DNA of 64,000 nucleotides. Source: Oncomelania hupensis. Taxonomy: Eukaryota > Mollusca > Gastropoda > Littorinimorpha > Pomatiopsidae. The stretch covers positions 28,325,763-28,389,762 of the forward strand of contig CM072522.1 in NCBI GenBank assembly GCA_036898135.1, given 5' to 3'. Within the stretch, counting starts at the first letter, position 1. The number at the start of each line of letters is the position of its first letter. The notes beneath the pieces are model-generated. The model was given only the letters and a program-made list of their open reading frames with translations, ran no database searches and was not told the DNA's origin. A program made the translations under genes and the position numbers. This document shows, piece after piece, positions 30,698 to 41,720 of this stretch.

Positions 30698-30712
30698 GAT
30701 AGGATGACATAA
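27746..30712 (+). mobile_element. RTE-like LINE copy D, nearly full length, ORF intact
   Basis: Starts within about 10 bp of 27746 and ends in AGGATAGGAT at 30703-30712. Compared with the full-length copy at 56736-60059, it lacks about 250 bp of 5' sequence. A single ORF with endonuclease and RT, a very short 3' end and a 5-bp repeat tail fits the RTE group. It is the youngest-looking coding copy in the window. The target duplication is not clear (ATGACA occurs on both sides). Confidence 0.85.
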
Positions 30713-31830
30713 AATGAATTCTATGTGCATAGAATAAATTGTATAACAGTCATATACACTTTTTTTAAAATAGTAAAAACTGGGGCACTGTCAAGGTATA
30801 GAGAACATTTTTTATGGCATGGGACTGTATTGCAGATAAATACACATTGCCACATCCCATCACCAGACCACATCACTCTACATCACACTGCACCACAAAT
30901 GTGATGGGTAGGTAGGGTGGAGTGATTAGGTGATGTGATGATGTGGTCTGATTCACTCGCTTTAAAGGCATAATAGAACTGTATTGCAGATACATACATA
31001 CACATTACCACATCACATCGCGACACAACATCACTCTAAATCACACCACACTGCACCACAAATGTGATGGGTGGGAGGGGTGGGGTGATTAGATTATGTG
31101 ATGTGATTCACTGATGCCATGATATGTGCTGTCTGCTGCAAGGTGAAGCTGTGGTGTGATGTCGGCTGATGTGATAATTTGTTGATGTTATGTGATTTTA
31201 TGTGGTGGTGCGTTTTCACGATGATGGTTGATGAAGCAATGTGATGCAGTGATGCGATGTGATGATGTGATCGATGTGGTGATGATGCGATGTGGTGATG
31301 TGTCATACACTATCTTTTTTTAATTTTAAATTTTGTTACAATTTATTAGTTGTGTTCTTTAATTATATGTGAATGAAATGAATTATATGTATATAGAATT
31401 AATTGTATAACACAGCAAGAATTGTATGACATAAAATTCCTTTTTTTAAAACATAAAATGGATTTTATTCGTAACACTGAATAAATTCTGTTTTCATAGA
31501 ATTGTTTTTTAACATTTGGTGCACATAGAATGCATTATATGTTATAGAATGATCATTCTATAACATATAATCCATTTTAAAACATAGAATGTTCATTCTA
31601 TAACATAGGATCCATTCTATAACATAGAATGTTCATTCTATAACATATAATGCATTCTATAAAATAAAATGTTCATTCTATAACATAGAATCCATTCTAT
31701 AACATAGAATGTTCATTCTATAACATAGAATGTTCATTCTATAACATAGGATCCATTCTATAATATAGAATGTTCATTCTATAACATAGAATCCATTCTA
31801 TAATATAGAATGTTCATTCTATGCGCAACT
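30705..31830. repeat. Palindrome array, right part, with two 145-bp dyad units
   Basis: From 31540 to 31830 the unit is about 20 bp and self-complementary (CATTCTATAACATAGAATG, spacer TT or CC), some 14 copies. At about 30826-30966 and 30975-31110 lie two tandem units of about 145 bp containing CACCACAAATGTGATGGGT. Each has CATCAC-rich sequence on one side and GTGATG-rich sequence on the other, so each can fold. GATGTG-rich low complexity continues to 31310. Confidence 0.8.
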
Positions 31831-31838
31831 AGGTCATT

Positions 31839-34243
31839 ACTCACCGTATATTTTTGTTTTATGTGTCGAGATCTTAGCAATAAGGATCCGTGAAAATAAG
31901 AAAATCGAAGGCATAAAAATTAACGAAGTAGAACATAAAATTACACAATACGCAGATGACACCGAAATGTTATTAAATGGCACTAGAACTTCTTTTGAAG
32001 AAACTATTAAAACCATTGACAATTTTTGTAATCTGTCAGGGCTCTCTTTGAACGCAACAAAAACTAACGCAATATGGCTGGGCAGCCAGCGTAACTCATC
32101 AACAAAATTTATGCAACATCTTCGTATAACCTGGAACCCTGAAAAGTTTCAAGTGTTGGGTATTTGGCTGACAAGTGACTTAGAAAATTGTATTGGTATC
32201 AACATAAAAGATAAATTGTTAGAAATAAAATTATTGTATAAAATATGGCTCAAAAGACAAATAACCCCCTTGGGAAGAGTAGCTGTGTTGAAATCACTTA
32301 TTTTGTCAAAATTAGTTCATTTGTGGATGCTACTGCCAAACCCTCCAGATGATGTAATAAATATGATTCAGACATCAGTTTTTGAATTTGTCTGGAAAAA
32401 CAAAAGAGATAGAATTAGTCGAAAAAGTGCAGTAAAAAATATAACAAATGGAGGTCTTGGTATTCCAGACATTAAAATGTTTATTAAAGCCTTAAAAATA
32501 TCATGGTTAAAAAAACTTAAATATGGAAATCAGAAGTGGAGATCTATACTTTTGACGGAATTTTCATGTTTTGAAAACGTTGAGAAACTAGGTGCGGATT
32601 TTCCTATGCTAAACAACTGTAATAATTTTTGGAAAGAAGTTTTGCATTCGTACAAAGATTTATCAAATCATATTATTTTGGAAAAACCGGAAGAGATTAT
32701 CTCTGAAAGGATTTTTTACAACCAGATAATACTCGTCAACAACAGACCCATCTTCTATAAAACTTGGTATGAGAAAGGGGTGTTTTGTATTGGACACTTA
32801 TTAAAGGAAAATGGGTCTTGTTTATCTTTTCAAGAGTTTGTACATAGATATAATGTTCAAACCGATTTTGTTACGTACACTGGTTGTGTGCAGGCTGTAA
32901 AAAAAGTATATTAACTCTTTTGAGATACCGATCGTTAATAATAACTTTTTAGAATTCAATAAACTATGGACTATTCTGAATTCAGTTAAAAAAGGTGCAC
33001 GAGTTTACTACGATCTTCTGACATCAAACGAAATACAACCTAACTGTTGTAAGACATGGGAACAGAAATATGGTAAAGATTGTAATTGGAAAATAGTTTT
33101 TAAGAAAATCCAAAATATACCTGATGTTAAACTTAAATGGTTCCAGCTACGAATAGTGCATAGGATTATCGCCACAAACACTATTCTGTCAAGTATGGGT
33201 GTTCGAACGGATTCATTATGTTCTTTTTGTACAATCGAGCGAGAAAGTATACAACATTTGTTCTGGCAATGTGCACACATCCAGGCATTCTGGAATCAGT
33301 TTGAACATGTAGTAAGGAATAGTTGTCAGAATGTTATTAATATGCATTTAAACGAAAACATTGTACTATTTGGTTGTGGTGATCATTTTATGTCAGACGT
33401 GATTTTCGATAGGATAATTGTTCTTGCCAAGTTTTTTATCTATAAGTGCAAGTTGAACAACTGTATTCCAACGTTTGCTGTGTTTAAGTCTTATTTGAAA
33501 ACTCGGTATGAAATAGAGAGACAAGCATCATATTTATTAATGAATACACACAAAGTGTACAATGAATGGCATCCATATACACCTTTGTTTATGTAATCTT
33601 GTTGCACACTAGAAGTAGTTTGTATAAGTTAGAGAAAAAAGAAAAGAAAAGAATAAACCGTTTTATTTTCTCTCGTTGTATATCGAACGCTGCAGTGCAT
33701 CTTTACGAAAGTGGTTGTTATTACCTTTTGTTGTAAATGCATTAAGTCAACGCCAGTCTATCCCTCTACTAACTTTTTTTTTCCCTCCCACTTTTTTTTT
33801 AAAACTTTAATTCATGTAATTATTTTTTTGATTGGTTGTTTTGTAATGTGCTTTTAAAAAAGTTTTTATTATTATTTTTTTTTACTTTCATTTTAAGTTT
33901 ATCCCACTTACAGTAAATGAGAGACTAAGTGTACGCGGATTGCTTTTATTTTGTTTTAAGATTTCATATTTTTTTCACACGAATGTGATGTTTGCAATTT
34001 GTTTTCTGTGCTAAACACTTGAAGTGAACAATGGTAATGTGGGGCTTCTTTTTCTTTTCAATTCCATTATTATTAATTATTGTAACCTATTTAGCTAATC
34101 TGTATTGTAATGTTATATTTATATATGTATGTTTATATAAAATACTTTGACATACATAACGGATTGACATTGGAAATGAACATTGTCTACAATTGTATTG
34201 ATGTCAAAGAAAAAATAAATCAAAGAGAAAAAAAAAGGTCATT
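31839..34243 (+). mobile_element. 5'-truncated L1/Tx1-like LINE
   Basis: Begins inside the RT domain at 31839 and ends in an A-rich tail at about 34222-34235, with the 8-bp repeat AGGTCATT at 31831-31838 and 34236-34243. It is related to, but clearly diverged from, the full-length copy at 19.5-26.4 kb (similar residues, different codons). The 3' UTR spans 33597-34221, is AT-rich, and I see no gene in it. Confidence 0.8.
31841..33596 (+). pseudogene. LINE ORF2 C-terminal half, one frameshift
   Basis: The frame opens with SPYIFVLCVEILAIRIREN, TQYADDTEMLL (catalytic YADD kept), then the long C-terminal region (KIWLKRQITPLGRVAVLKSL) to a stop at 32912-32914. An A7 run at 32899-32905 looks like a one-base indel: with six A the frame continues through RIVHRIIATNTILSSMG and the finger LCSFCTIERESIQHLFWQC to 33596. 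Everything upstream of the RT palm is missing. Confidence 0.85.
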
Positions 34244-34314
34244 CTATGTCAAACGAGGCTCTGACGTATAAATGGACTGTGGCGCCCCCTTGCACGCGCG
34301 CGAAAACTGAAGAA

Positions 34315-34416
34315 ATGGCTGACGTACCAAGCGTTCTGCGGGCATTATCAGAAATCATACCGGGATTTCGCGAACAAGCATTTAGGTTCCTTGATGCGGA
34401 CGACTTCGACAGTAGT
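34315..34416 (+). CDS. Candidate first coding exon, unknown gene
   Basis: ATG at 34315 (context GAAATGG) starts 34 codons (MADVPSVLRALSEIIPGFRE, then QAFRFLDADDFDSS). They end exactly at GTGAGT (donor, 34417) in phase 0. Upstream sequence is CpG-rich (GCGCCCCCTTGCACGCGCGC), like a promoter. No family recognised. It might belong to a host gene or be the start of the THAP transposase gene downstream. Confidence 0.4.
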
Positions 34417-35055
34417 GTGAGTAGATAGCATTAAAAGTAATTGACGTCAGCCTATTATATATGTTTTGTATTTGTGTGGTAGGTAGATCATTTTGGCTTG
34501 GTCATTATAAGTAGATCGCATGCTAAAAACTTAAAAAATTGTGTGCACCCCTGTCCTATTATTTAGGAGAATGAAATGAAAATTGACAATATTACTATTT
34601 TTTAATTATTATTAAATAGTTGCAATTTGCATCCCTTATTAATGAAGTGGAGTCAGTGAGAACAACTTTCAGATTTAATTTTTAAGCCAGACCTTCAGCA
34701 GTGGAAACCAGCGCTGAACCAATTTTGCATATTAATTGGTAAATAATTCAACCGTATTCAATTTTCAAGATTCGTGCATGTGATGTGTATTAATTATTCT
34801 ATTAAAAGTATACAATGATTCTTATACAAAAGCCATGTGTGATATGAAATAAAAATAGATCTGAAAGCAATTTATATAGAAATTGAAAGTCATAATCTTC
34901 CAGTCATAACCTTCCACCCTTGAGCCGCAGATGCTATAAATCGTTTCTGAGTGTTTGAAAAATGATGAGTGTGTATTTTTACTCAACAATGGGCTCTATG
35001 CACAAAGCGAGGCGGTCACGTGCTTCGGGAATAACAGCGTGCGCGATTTTGAAAA
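34417..35055. other. Intron-like, no recognisable gene
   Basis: AT-rich sequence between the candidate exon at 34315 and the THAP ORF. Nothing recognised. Confidence 0.3.
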
Positions 35056-35270
35056 TGGTGAAGTACTGTGCTGCCTTTGGATGCGCTAACTCCGACGTAA
35101 AACCTTTATGCAAAGAAAAGAAAATTTACTTTCCTCGATTTTTACTGAAAGATGAAACATTGATGAAGCAGTGGTATTCAAAAATAAGGCGGAAAGATTT
35201 TGTGGCAAAAGAGCACAGCACTTTATGCTCCGAGCACTTTGACGAAGGAGACTTTGTGTATCAGCCTTAA
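35056..35270 (+). CDS. THAP zinc-finger exon of an ISL2EU/IS4EU-like transposase gene
   Basis: The ATG at 35056 (context AAAATGG) gives MVKYCAAFGCANSD, a textbook THAP start with C-x4-C. It continues IYFPRFLLKDETLMKQW with the conserved F-P and Trp, then LCSEHFDEGDF with C-x2-H-F. A frame open upstream to 34962 adds a non-conserved leader. The exon border is not obvious: the reading frame stops at 35268-35270, and no donor there fits the phase of the next exon, so an extra exon or a mutation is likely. The THAP domain would bind the transposon ends. Confidence 0.7.
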
Positions 35271-36045
35271 GTGATACGAATTTTATAGCACTATATTACA
35301 CAGAGATGCCAACCCTCACTGTTTCGCCGTATTATTTTCCGATGGCAAATAGTTTTTTTTTAACGGATTTACGCTGATGTCATTTTTCTTACGGCGATAA
35401 TAATTTTTACAAGAATATATTTGCAGCCGATGATTATGGCAAAAGGACTGTTACACGTTTCAGACTGATTACACTTAGGCACTGTCACAGTATAAAATAA
35501 TGCAGCACATTATATAACGACCTTATAAGGTAATACATCTATTTGGTAGCTTCAATTATTGAAGCTTGCTTTAGTTTAACTTATTGCATATCGTAGTTCA
35601 CAACCTAATAGGTAGCTGCGCTGAAGCAGCAGTAGCAGACAAAACAATGCAAAGAAATCAATGAGATTTACCTTTTTTTAAAAAAAATTGTTATGCCAAT
35701 ACACAACCTCAAAGCGATTTCTTTTAATTAACTCTAACATTGTGCTGTACATGATTCTGATTTGTAGCAGGTTGATGTTAAAAATTATGCGAACTGACAT
35801 CGATTATCCTTCTGACTTCGGTCGGGGTCAAGTTTTACCACAGATTATTATAGAATTCTTTTAGGGGCTCAGTCATCTTTGATTTTTCCGATATGATTTT
35901 TTTAATAAGAAATCTCAATCCTGGACCTTTGCTCTCTCGTCTTGTCTACTGACAACATTTTAAATCTACTGACAATTTATAAATTTCTCACTGACAGATT
36001 TTTCTGCAGGTTGGCATCTCTGTATATATTTCGTATGATGATTGA
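35271..36045. other. Intron sequence, nothing recognised
   Basis: AT-rich, no coding or repeat features that I can identify. Confidence 0.3.
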
Positions 36046-36247
36046 CACTGTCAGGGACGGGGCCGGGTAGCTCAGTTGGTAAGAGCGTCTTGCTAGTAAC
36101 CGAAAGGTCAACGTGTGATCATATTATTTTCCCCTTTACCAACAACTGGCCCGCTGGTGTCAGTATAAATCGGTCCAGTAGACTGTAGTCACCTATAAGC
36201 GAAAGTGTCGTGTGACTATAATCTACAAACAACAACACTGTCAGAGA
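36046..36247 (+). mobile_element. tRNA-derived SINE, copy 1 (B box deleted), with 12-bp target duplication
   Basis: The body at 36058-36235 starts GGGGCCGGGTAGCTCAGTTG then GTAAGAGCG (A box) and ends ...ATAATCTACAAACAACAA. It is flanked by CACTGTCAGGGA (36046-36057) and CACTGTCAGAGA (36236-36247). Compared with the inverted copy at 43838-44057, it lacks about 24 bp that include the B box (GGTTCGAATCC), so it should no longer be transcribed well by pol III. Confidence 0.8.
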
Positions 36248-36711
36248 TAGGGCTTTTTTTTGCAGTGGTATTTATATCTTCAGTTGAATGTGGTTATGGG
36301 CGTTCCAATAAATTACATATTTAGTCTTAGAGTAAGAGCTATAGTCAAATACTATAGAATAAATGGATAGATGATAGTAAAAGTTTACTATTACTACACA
36401 ATAGTAATAAAGTAAGTCACAAGATTCATTGGTATATTATTTATTAATAGAACTAGGTCAAAACACTCATTTATTTACGAATTTACTAGTACTATATAAA
36501 GCAGTAGTAAACCTATGTTGATTTTGTCGTAAGAGCAACTCAGCATGTAGGCTACTAGTTCTAACTAGTAATGTACTATATTATATAGTGATAAGCATAA
36601 CACATTAGGACTTATAACGGTTGTACAACTTCTTTTGTCTTGACGCTAGGAAATCCTTTGTCCCTCAGTCAATATCACTGATAAATAAAAAAATAAATTG
36701 AACTATATAGG

Positions 36712-37965
36712 TTGTGGCTGGAATCTGTGAGTGGTGTGATTCAAATTTTCTAGATCTTAATGTAAGCAAAACAAAAGAAATGATAATTGATTTTAGGAGG
36801 GGAAACAAGTTTGATTTTAATCCTATCTTTATCAAAGGAGAAGAAGTAGAGAGAGTGCATGCATATAAGTATTTAGGTGTGGTTATCGATGATAGATTCA
36901 CTTGGAAAGATAACACAAAATACATTTACAAGCGGCTGCAAAGTAGGATGTTTTGTTTAAGAAAACTGAGATCTTTTAATGTAAAACAGGAAATTTTACA
37001 AATGTTTTATACAGTTGTAATAGGAAGCATCATTTCTTTTGGAATCTCATGTTGGGGAGGAAACGTATCACAAACAGAAAAACGAAGATTGGACAAACAG
37101 ATAAAAAGGGCTAGTGGGGTGGTGGGGAGGGAACAGGAAGACATAGCGACGATACATAGTAGACAAATGACAAAAAAGCTGACTGCAATTTTGGCTGACA
37201 ACAACCATCCACTTTTCTTGGAATTTGAATCTCGACGGATAGACAGGAGTGGACGGTTTAGGGCACCAGCGGGAACATTAAATAGGTACAGGAACTCATT
37301 CATACCACTTGCCATTCAAGCACATAACAAACAAGTTGGTAGGTCTTACTAAACACACTCTACAACTCTCATGCAGCTTAGTTAGTTTAATTATTGTTTT
37401 TACTGTTTTTGTATAAATAGTTCATATGTTTATACACTAATAAGTTTTAAATACTCATATTTATCTGTTTTTACGTTAACCCGTTCTACTGTTTAATTGA
37501 AATATCTGCATTATGAAAATATGCCCATGTGTTTGAAGATTATTAATAATGTATAAATATTTTAATTCTTTTGTTTCAAAACTTTTATTTTTATTTATCA
37601 TCTGTGAGAAACATGCGTCTTTATCTGTGCGTAGAACTTAGAACTCTAATGCAACTTAGTTTAATTCATGTTTACACACTAATAAGTTTTAAATATTTAT
37701 ATGTATCTGTTCTTACGTTAACCCGTTTTACTGCTTATTTAAAATATTTGCATTATGAAAATAGTCCACGTGTTTGAAGGAATGTGTATATATATTTTAA
37801 TTCTTTTGTTTTAATACTTTTCTTTTTATTTATTACTTGTGAGAAACATGCGTCTTTATGTGTGTGTAAAAGAAGAATGAATGGATATGTTTAATTGACA
37901 GACAATGTAATTTCCATGCTTTTGGATTAATAAAGTAATATCTTATCTTATCTTATATTGGGTAC
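36712..37965 (+). mobile_element. 5'-truncated Rex1/CR1-like LINE with (ATCTT)n tail
   Basis: The coding remnant at 36714-37352 is followed by a 3' UTR containing a tandem duplication of about 241 bp (CTAATAAGTTTTAAAT near 37434 and again near 37675). The tail ATCTTATCTTATCTTA lies at about 37939-37954. The end is overprinted by the Rpt-A target duplication. Confidence 0.75.
36714..37352 (+). pseudogene. LINE reverse transcriptase C-terminal part, 212 codons
   Basis: An open frame with ICEWCDSNFLDLNVSKTKEM, IDFRRG, YKYLGVVIDDRFTW, LRKLRSFNV and ISFGISCWGG. These are the thumb and C-terminal motifs of CR1/Rex1-group RTs after the catalytic box. The palm with YADD is missing because the copy is truncated, so it cannot be active. 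Confidence 0.8.
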
Positions 37966-38748
37966 CCCTTGGGGTCATGAGCAATCTTGCCACTGTAGAT
38001 TGTTCTAACCTATAAAGGGAAAAGTGAAAGCCCCAGTTGAAAACCTGTCTTGCCTTTGTAGGCATGACGGATTCACTGCGGCAACAGTACCCCCGTTGGA
38101 GTGCCGGGGGTTTCCAGTATAAATAGTATCCCCACTTTCTGGAAATTTAGTGCTTTAAATTCCCACTGTCGCTGTCTTCCTCATTTGGTCTTTCCCATTC
38201 CTGATCTGTCCTATCACTCTGCTATACTATCTTCTTCTTCGCTAGATCAATGACCTACCTTTTTTCTTGAAAACTCTTCCTGGACAAGACTCCTTGTTTG
38301 TGTATGAGGTCTGTTGGATCAGTTTGGGAATTTCCATGCTTTTGGATTAATAAAGTAATATCTTATCTTATCTTATATTGGGTACCCCTTGGGGTCATGA
38401 GCAATCTTGCCACTGTAGATTGTTCTAACCTATAAAGGGAAAAGTGAAAGCCCCAGTTGAAAACCTGTCTTGCCTTTGTAGGCATGACGGATTCACTGCG
38501 GCAACAGTACCCCCGTTGGAGTGCCGGGGGTTTCCAGTATAAATAGTATCCCCACTTTCTGGAAATTTAGTGCTTTAAATTCCCACTGTCGCTGTCTTCC
38601 TCATTTGCTCTTTCCCATTCCTGATCTGTCCTATCACTCTGCTATACTATCTTCTTCTTCGCTAGATCAATGACCTACCTTTTTTCTTGAAAACTCTTCC
38701 TGGACAAGACTCCTTGTTTGTGTATGAGGTCTGTTGGATCAGTTTGGG
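37909..38748 (+). repeat. 420-bp tandem duplication, nearly identical
   Basis: 37909-38328 and 38329-38748 differ at one position that I found (TTTGGTC versus TTTGCTC). The unit contains the end of the LINE tail, the Rpt-A target duplication and the first part of Rpt-A. The repeat borders share AATTTCCATGCT. It is very young, or an assembly duplicate. Confidence 0.85.
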
Positions 38749-39105
38749 AGTGTTGGACGCTTTCTGCCGGGTGATCACTAGGGCTTCCTATGATGTTATT
38801 ATTTAGCACTATAGGCATTTTATATGTATGTGTTTTGTTGATGATTTATAATGATGTTTGTATTCTATTTTGTTTTTGTAACCGGGGGTTCGAGTAGTTG
38901 GGGTAAAGCCTCAGCCGTCCCCTGCGTGGGATGTCTTTATTGTAAAGTGACTGGCCGGTGGAGGGCATTCAATTTTCCCACTAGGGTTGTTTCGGCAGAT
39001 CTTTTATGCGGATTGGGGGTTGTCCGGTCCTGATTTGGCTCGGAAGAGTCCCCTGGACCTAAAGCAACAATCAATAAATCAAAAACACAATCTTATATTG
39101 GGTAC
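37950..39105 (+). mobile_element. Rpt-A, copy 3, with 16-bp target duplication
   Basis: The complete copy is 38386-39089 (704 bp), flanked by ATCTTATATTGGGTAC at 38370-38385 and 39090-39105. The first part also exists at 37966-38328 through the 420-bp duplication. It starts CCCTTGGGGTCATGAGCAAT, has ATAAATAGTATCCCCAC in the first third, and ends ATCAATAAATCAAAAACAC. The 16-bp duplication and A-rich end indicate LINE-type retroposition of a non-coding RNA. It may be a long SINE or a LINE 3' derivative. Confidence 0.8.
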
Positions 39106-39384
39106 GGGTGTATATCATATGTGTGAATTGTATGTTGGGTGTATGTTTTAACAAAATTAATGGTCATATCTGTAATAGTGTAATGTATGATAAGTTTTAT
39201 TTGATTTCATTTGATCTGATTTTATTACTGTAATAGTATGAGCGTGTAATAAATTTTCTTCAGAGATATTACAGTGATTCTGATGATTTATTTTATGTCA
39301 ACCTTAAATTAGTAAGGACAACAAGAGAACTGTTATATATAGGTGCTATAAATCTATTACAGAAATATTCAATATTATTTTCAG

Positions 39385-39478
39385 GTAGACGTCAACTCAA
39401 AACTGGAGCTGTCCCAACTCGATTTTCTCACAGACCACCCACCAATAATAAACGCAAGAGGACATCTTATGAATTTGG
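39385..39478 (+). CDS. THAP transposase gene, small exon
   Basis: Acceptor TTATTTTCAG ends at 39384 and donor GTGAGT starts at 39479. The exon encodes RRQLKTGAVPTRFSHRPPTN, the conserved L-K-x-G-A-V-P-T stretch that closes a THAP domain. It enters with two bases of a split codon and leaves with two, which fits the next exon (GG|G CTG AAT). Confidence 0.75.
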
Positions 39479-39758
39479 GTGAGTTTTGTCTGGTGTAATG
39501 TGAAAAGTACATGTGTGCATATGATTGTTTTATTTTTGGTCACATTTCTTCCCCATTAAAACAAAATTAAGCCTTAAGGCTTACAGTGACTGATCATAAT
39601 TAATCTCTTTATTATATCTGTGTTTTTATTTTAGCATATAATTATAGTAATCTGATAGTGGAAAAATCTAGGAAGCTTGCACAGTAATAATAACTGTGAA
39701 AAACCCTTTACTTTTTTTATGTAATTGAAAACATGTGATTTTTGGGTTTTCTGTTTAG

Positions 39759-40934
39759 GCTGAATGTGACAACCAATAACAGTGAAGATAGCGCCAGACC
39801 CATTCCTGATCATCAGACTCGGAAAGATGTTAGCTGCCAAACAGAAGAAACAGACTTGTCTCAGTTATTGACACTGCTGAAAGAAAAAGATGAAACCATA
39901 CGGCAACTGGAGCTTAAAAAGTTGACATTAGGGTTCTCGTTTCGCTCCCTTTCTGACAAAGAAGACAATGTATTTCGCTCTATCACAGGATACTCGACTG
40001 AATACTTTTTGATTATTTTAATTTTTTTAAGTTAGAGGAAGCTCTTACATCAAACATGGGCGCACCCAAAACACTAAGTGCGATTTATAAGTTTTTGCTG
40101 ACCTTAGTTCGGCTTCGTCACGCTGTCAGTGAATGTTTTTTGGCAGTGTTATTCCAAATAAGTCAGTCTACAGTTTCAAGAACATTTCAGTTTTGCATGG
40201 AAGTACTATATGCAAAGTGTTTAAAAGTATACATATGGCCTCACAAAACTCAGGTGCAGGCATTTATGCCACCAACATTTTTTGATAATTTTCCTGCATG
40301 CAGAGTTATTATTGATTGTACAGAGTTTTTTATTCATCAGCCAACAAACCCAACAGAATAGCAAAGCAGTTTCAGCACTTACAAAATCCACAACACAGTC
40401 AAATCATTAATTGGAATTGCACCCAGCGGAGCCATCACTTTTATCTCTCAACTTTACAATGGTGCCATATCAGACAGAGAATTAACACTGAGAAGTGGTC
40501 TTCTGGAAAAGTTGGAGCCTGGTGATTGTGTTTTGGCAGACAGAGGTTTCACTGTTCTGAGTGACATTTTCGAGTCGAAAGGCTGCACTCTTTTCACACC
40601 AAATTTTTTAAAAGATAAAGTTCAGTTTCCAGTAAACGAAAGATGCGAAAATAAAAAGATATCTTCACACAAGTGTCATGTACAAAGAGCGATCAGCAGG
40701 ATTAAAAATTTTCAGATTCTCAGCTGTGAAATTCCATATAGCCTGCTTCGTAGCATTAATGAAATTCATTATGTTTGTGCTTTTTTGTGTAATTTTTCTG
40801 AGCAGCCATTGATTTGTCATATCTCTTCCATTTTGCAGACCTTGAATAATAGGCGGATTGTATTTAATCTAATCCAATTGACTATAATTATAAATGTTAA
40901 CTTTAAAAATTTTACTATACCATTTAAACATTGA
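39759..40934 (+). pseudogene. DDE_Tnp_4 transposase exon (ISL2EU/IS4EU-like), two lesions
   Basis: Acceptor CTGTTTAG ends at 39758. The exon starts with a linker with coiled-coil character (LTLLKEKDETIRQLELKKL) and a short GYSTEYF segment. After a one-base insertion in T5 at 40006-40010 it reads on through a helix-turn-helix (FQISQSTVSRTF), then VIIDCTEFFIHQPTNP with the first catalytic Asp. A TAG at 40359-40361 interrupts the same frame. Then come YKIHNTVKSLIGIAPSGAI and LADRGFTVL with the second Asp, and a basic C-terminal part to 40934. The layout HTH_Tnp_4 plus DDE_Tnp_4 after a THAP domain is that of ISL2EU-type transposases. Only two simple lesions were seen. Confidence 0.8.
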
Positions 40935-41055
40935 TTTAAAATTTTACTTTACATAAAGACTATATGATTTTGCAGGGCGAAGTACCACTGAACAGATTTT
41001 CAACCTCAGAATAATCTGTGAGAAGTACCTATAGCACCAACAACATCTATATCAT

Positions 41056-41720
41056 GTGTTCATAGACTTCAAGAAGGCGTTTGACCGAGTCTGGCATGCA
41101 GCTCTATGGGCAACAATGAAAGTGTACAACATCAGCCCTAAAATTATTGAAGTCATCAAAAGCCTGTGTGACAAGGCTACCAGTGCAATCCTCCGTAACA
41201 GCGTCATCGGGAACTGGTTCAGAACAACAATCGGTGTGCGTCAAGGATGCCTACTCTCTCCAACGCGCTCTTCAACATCTTCCTAGAGCGCATCATGTCA
41301 GATGCTCTTACAGATCACAAAGGCACAGTCAGCATAGGGGGTAGAGCAATCTCCAATCTTCGTTTTGCGGATGACATTGATAGATTGGCTGGAGAGGAAC
41401 AAGAACTTGAACAGCTGGTACACTGGCCTGACACCACCTCCAGAGCCTATGGAATGGAAATAAGTGCAGAGAAGACCAAATTGATGACCAACAACACCAA
41501 TGGCATCAACACGGACATCAAAGTCCAAGGCCAATCCCTCAACACAGTTCATAGCTTCAAATATTTAGGAACCATTGTATCAGACAATGGGTCCCGACAG
41601 GAAGTCCTCTCCAGGATCGCACAAACAACTGCTGCCCTGACAAGGTTGAAGCCCATTTGGAAAGGCAGGACCATCTGTCTACCACCGTCAACCACCCCGT
41701 CAAGTTCTTCAGTACAGTAA
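41056..41720 (+). pseudogene. RTE-like reverse transcriptase, frameshifted
   Basis: The first frame has FIDFKKAFDRVW and GVRQGCLLSPT (41056-41280). After a two-base gain near 41265 the frame moves to 41247-41682 with LFNIFLERIMSDAL, LRFADDIDRL (catalytic FADD kept) and MEISAEKTKLM. The last codons of this frame (from 41683) belong to the inserted CR1-like LINE. Confidence 0.8.

Noticed and set aside
36058..36115. Functional tRNA gene
   Set aside because: The A box is good but the B box is deleted, arm pairing is poor, and the sequence continues into a SINE body flanked by a target duplication.
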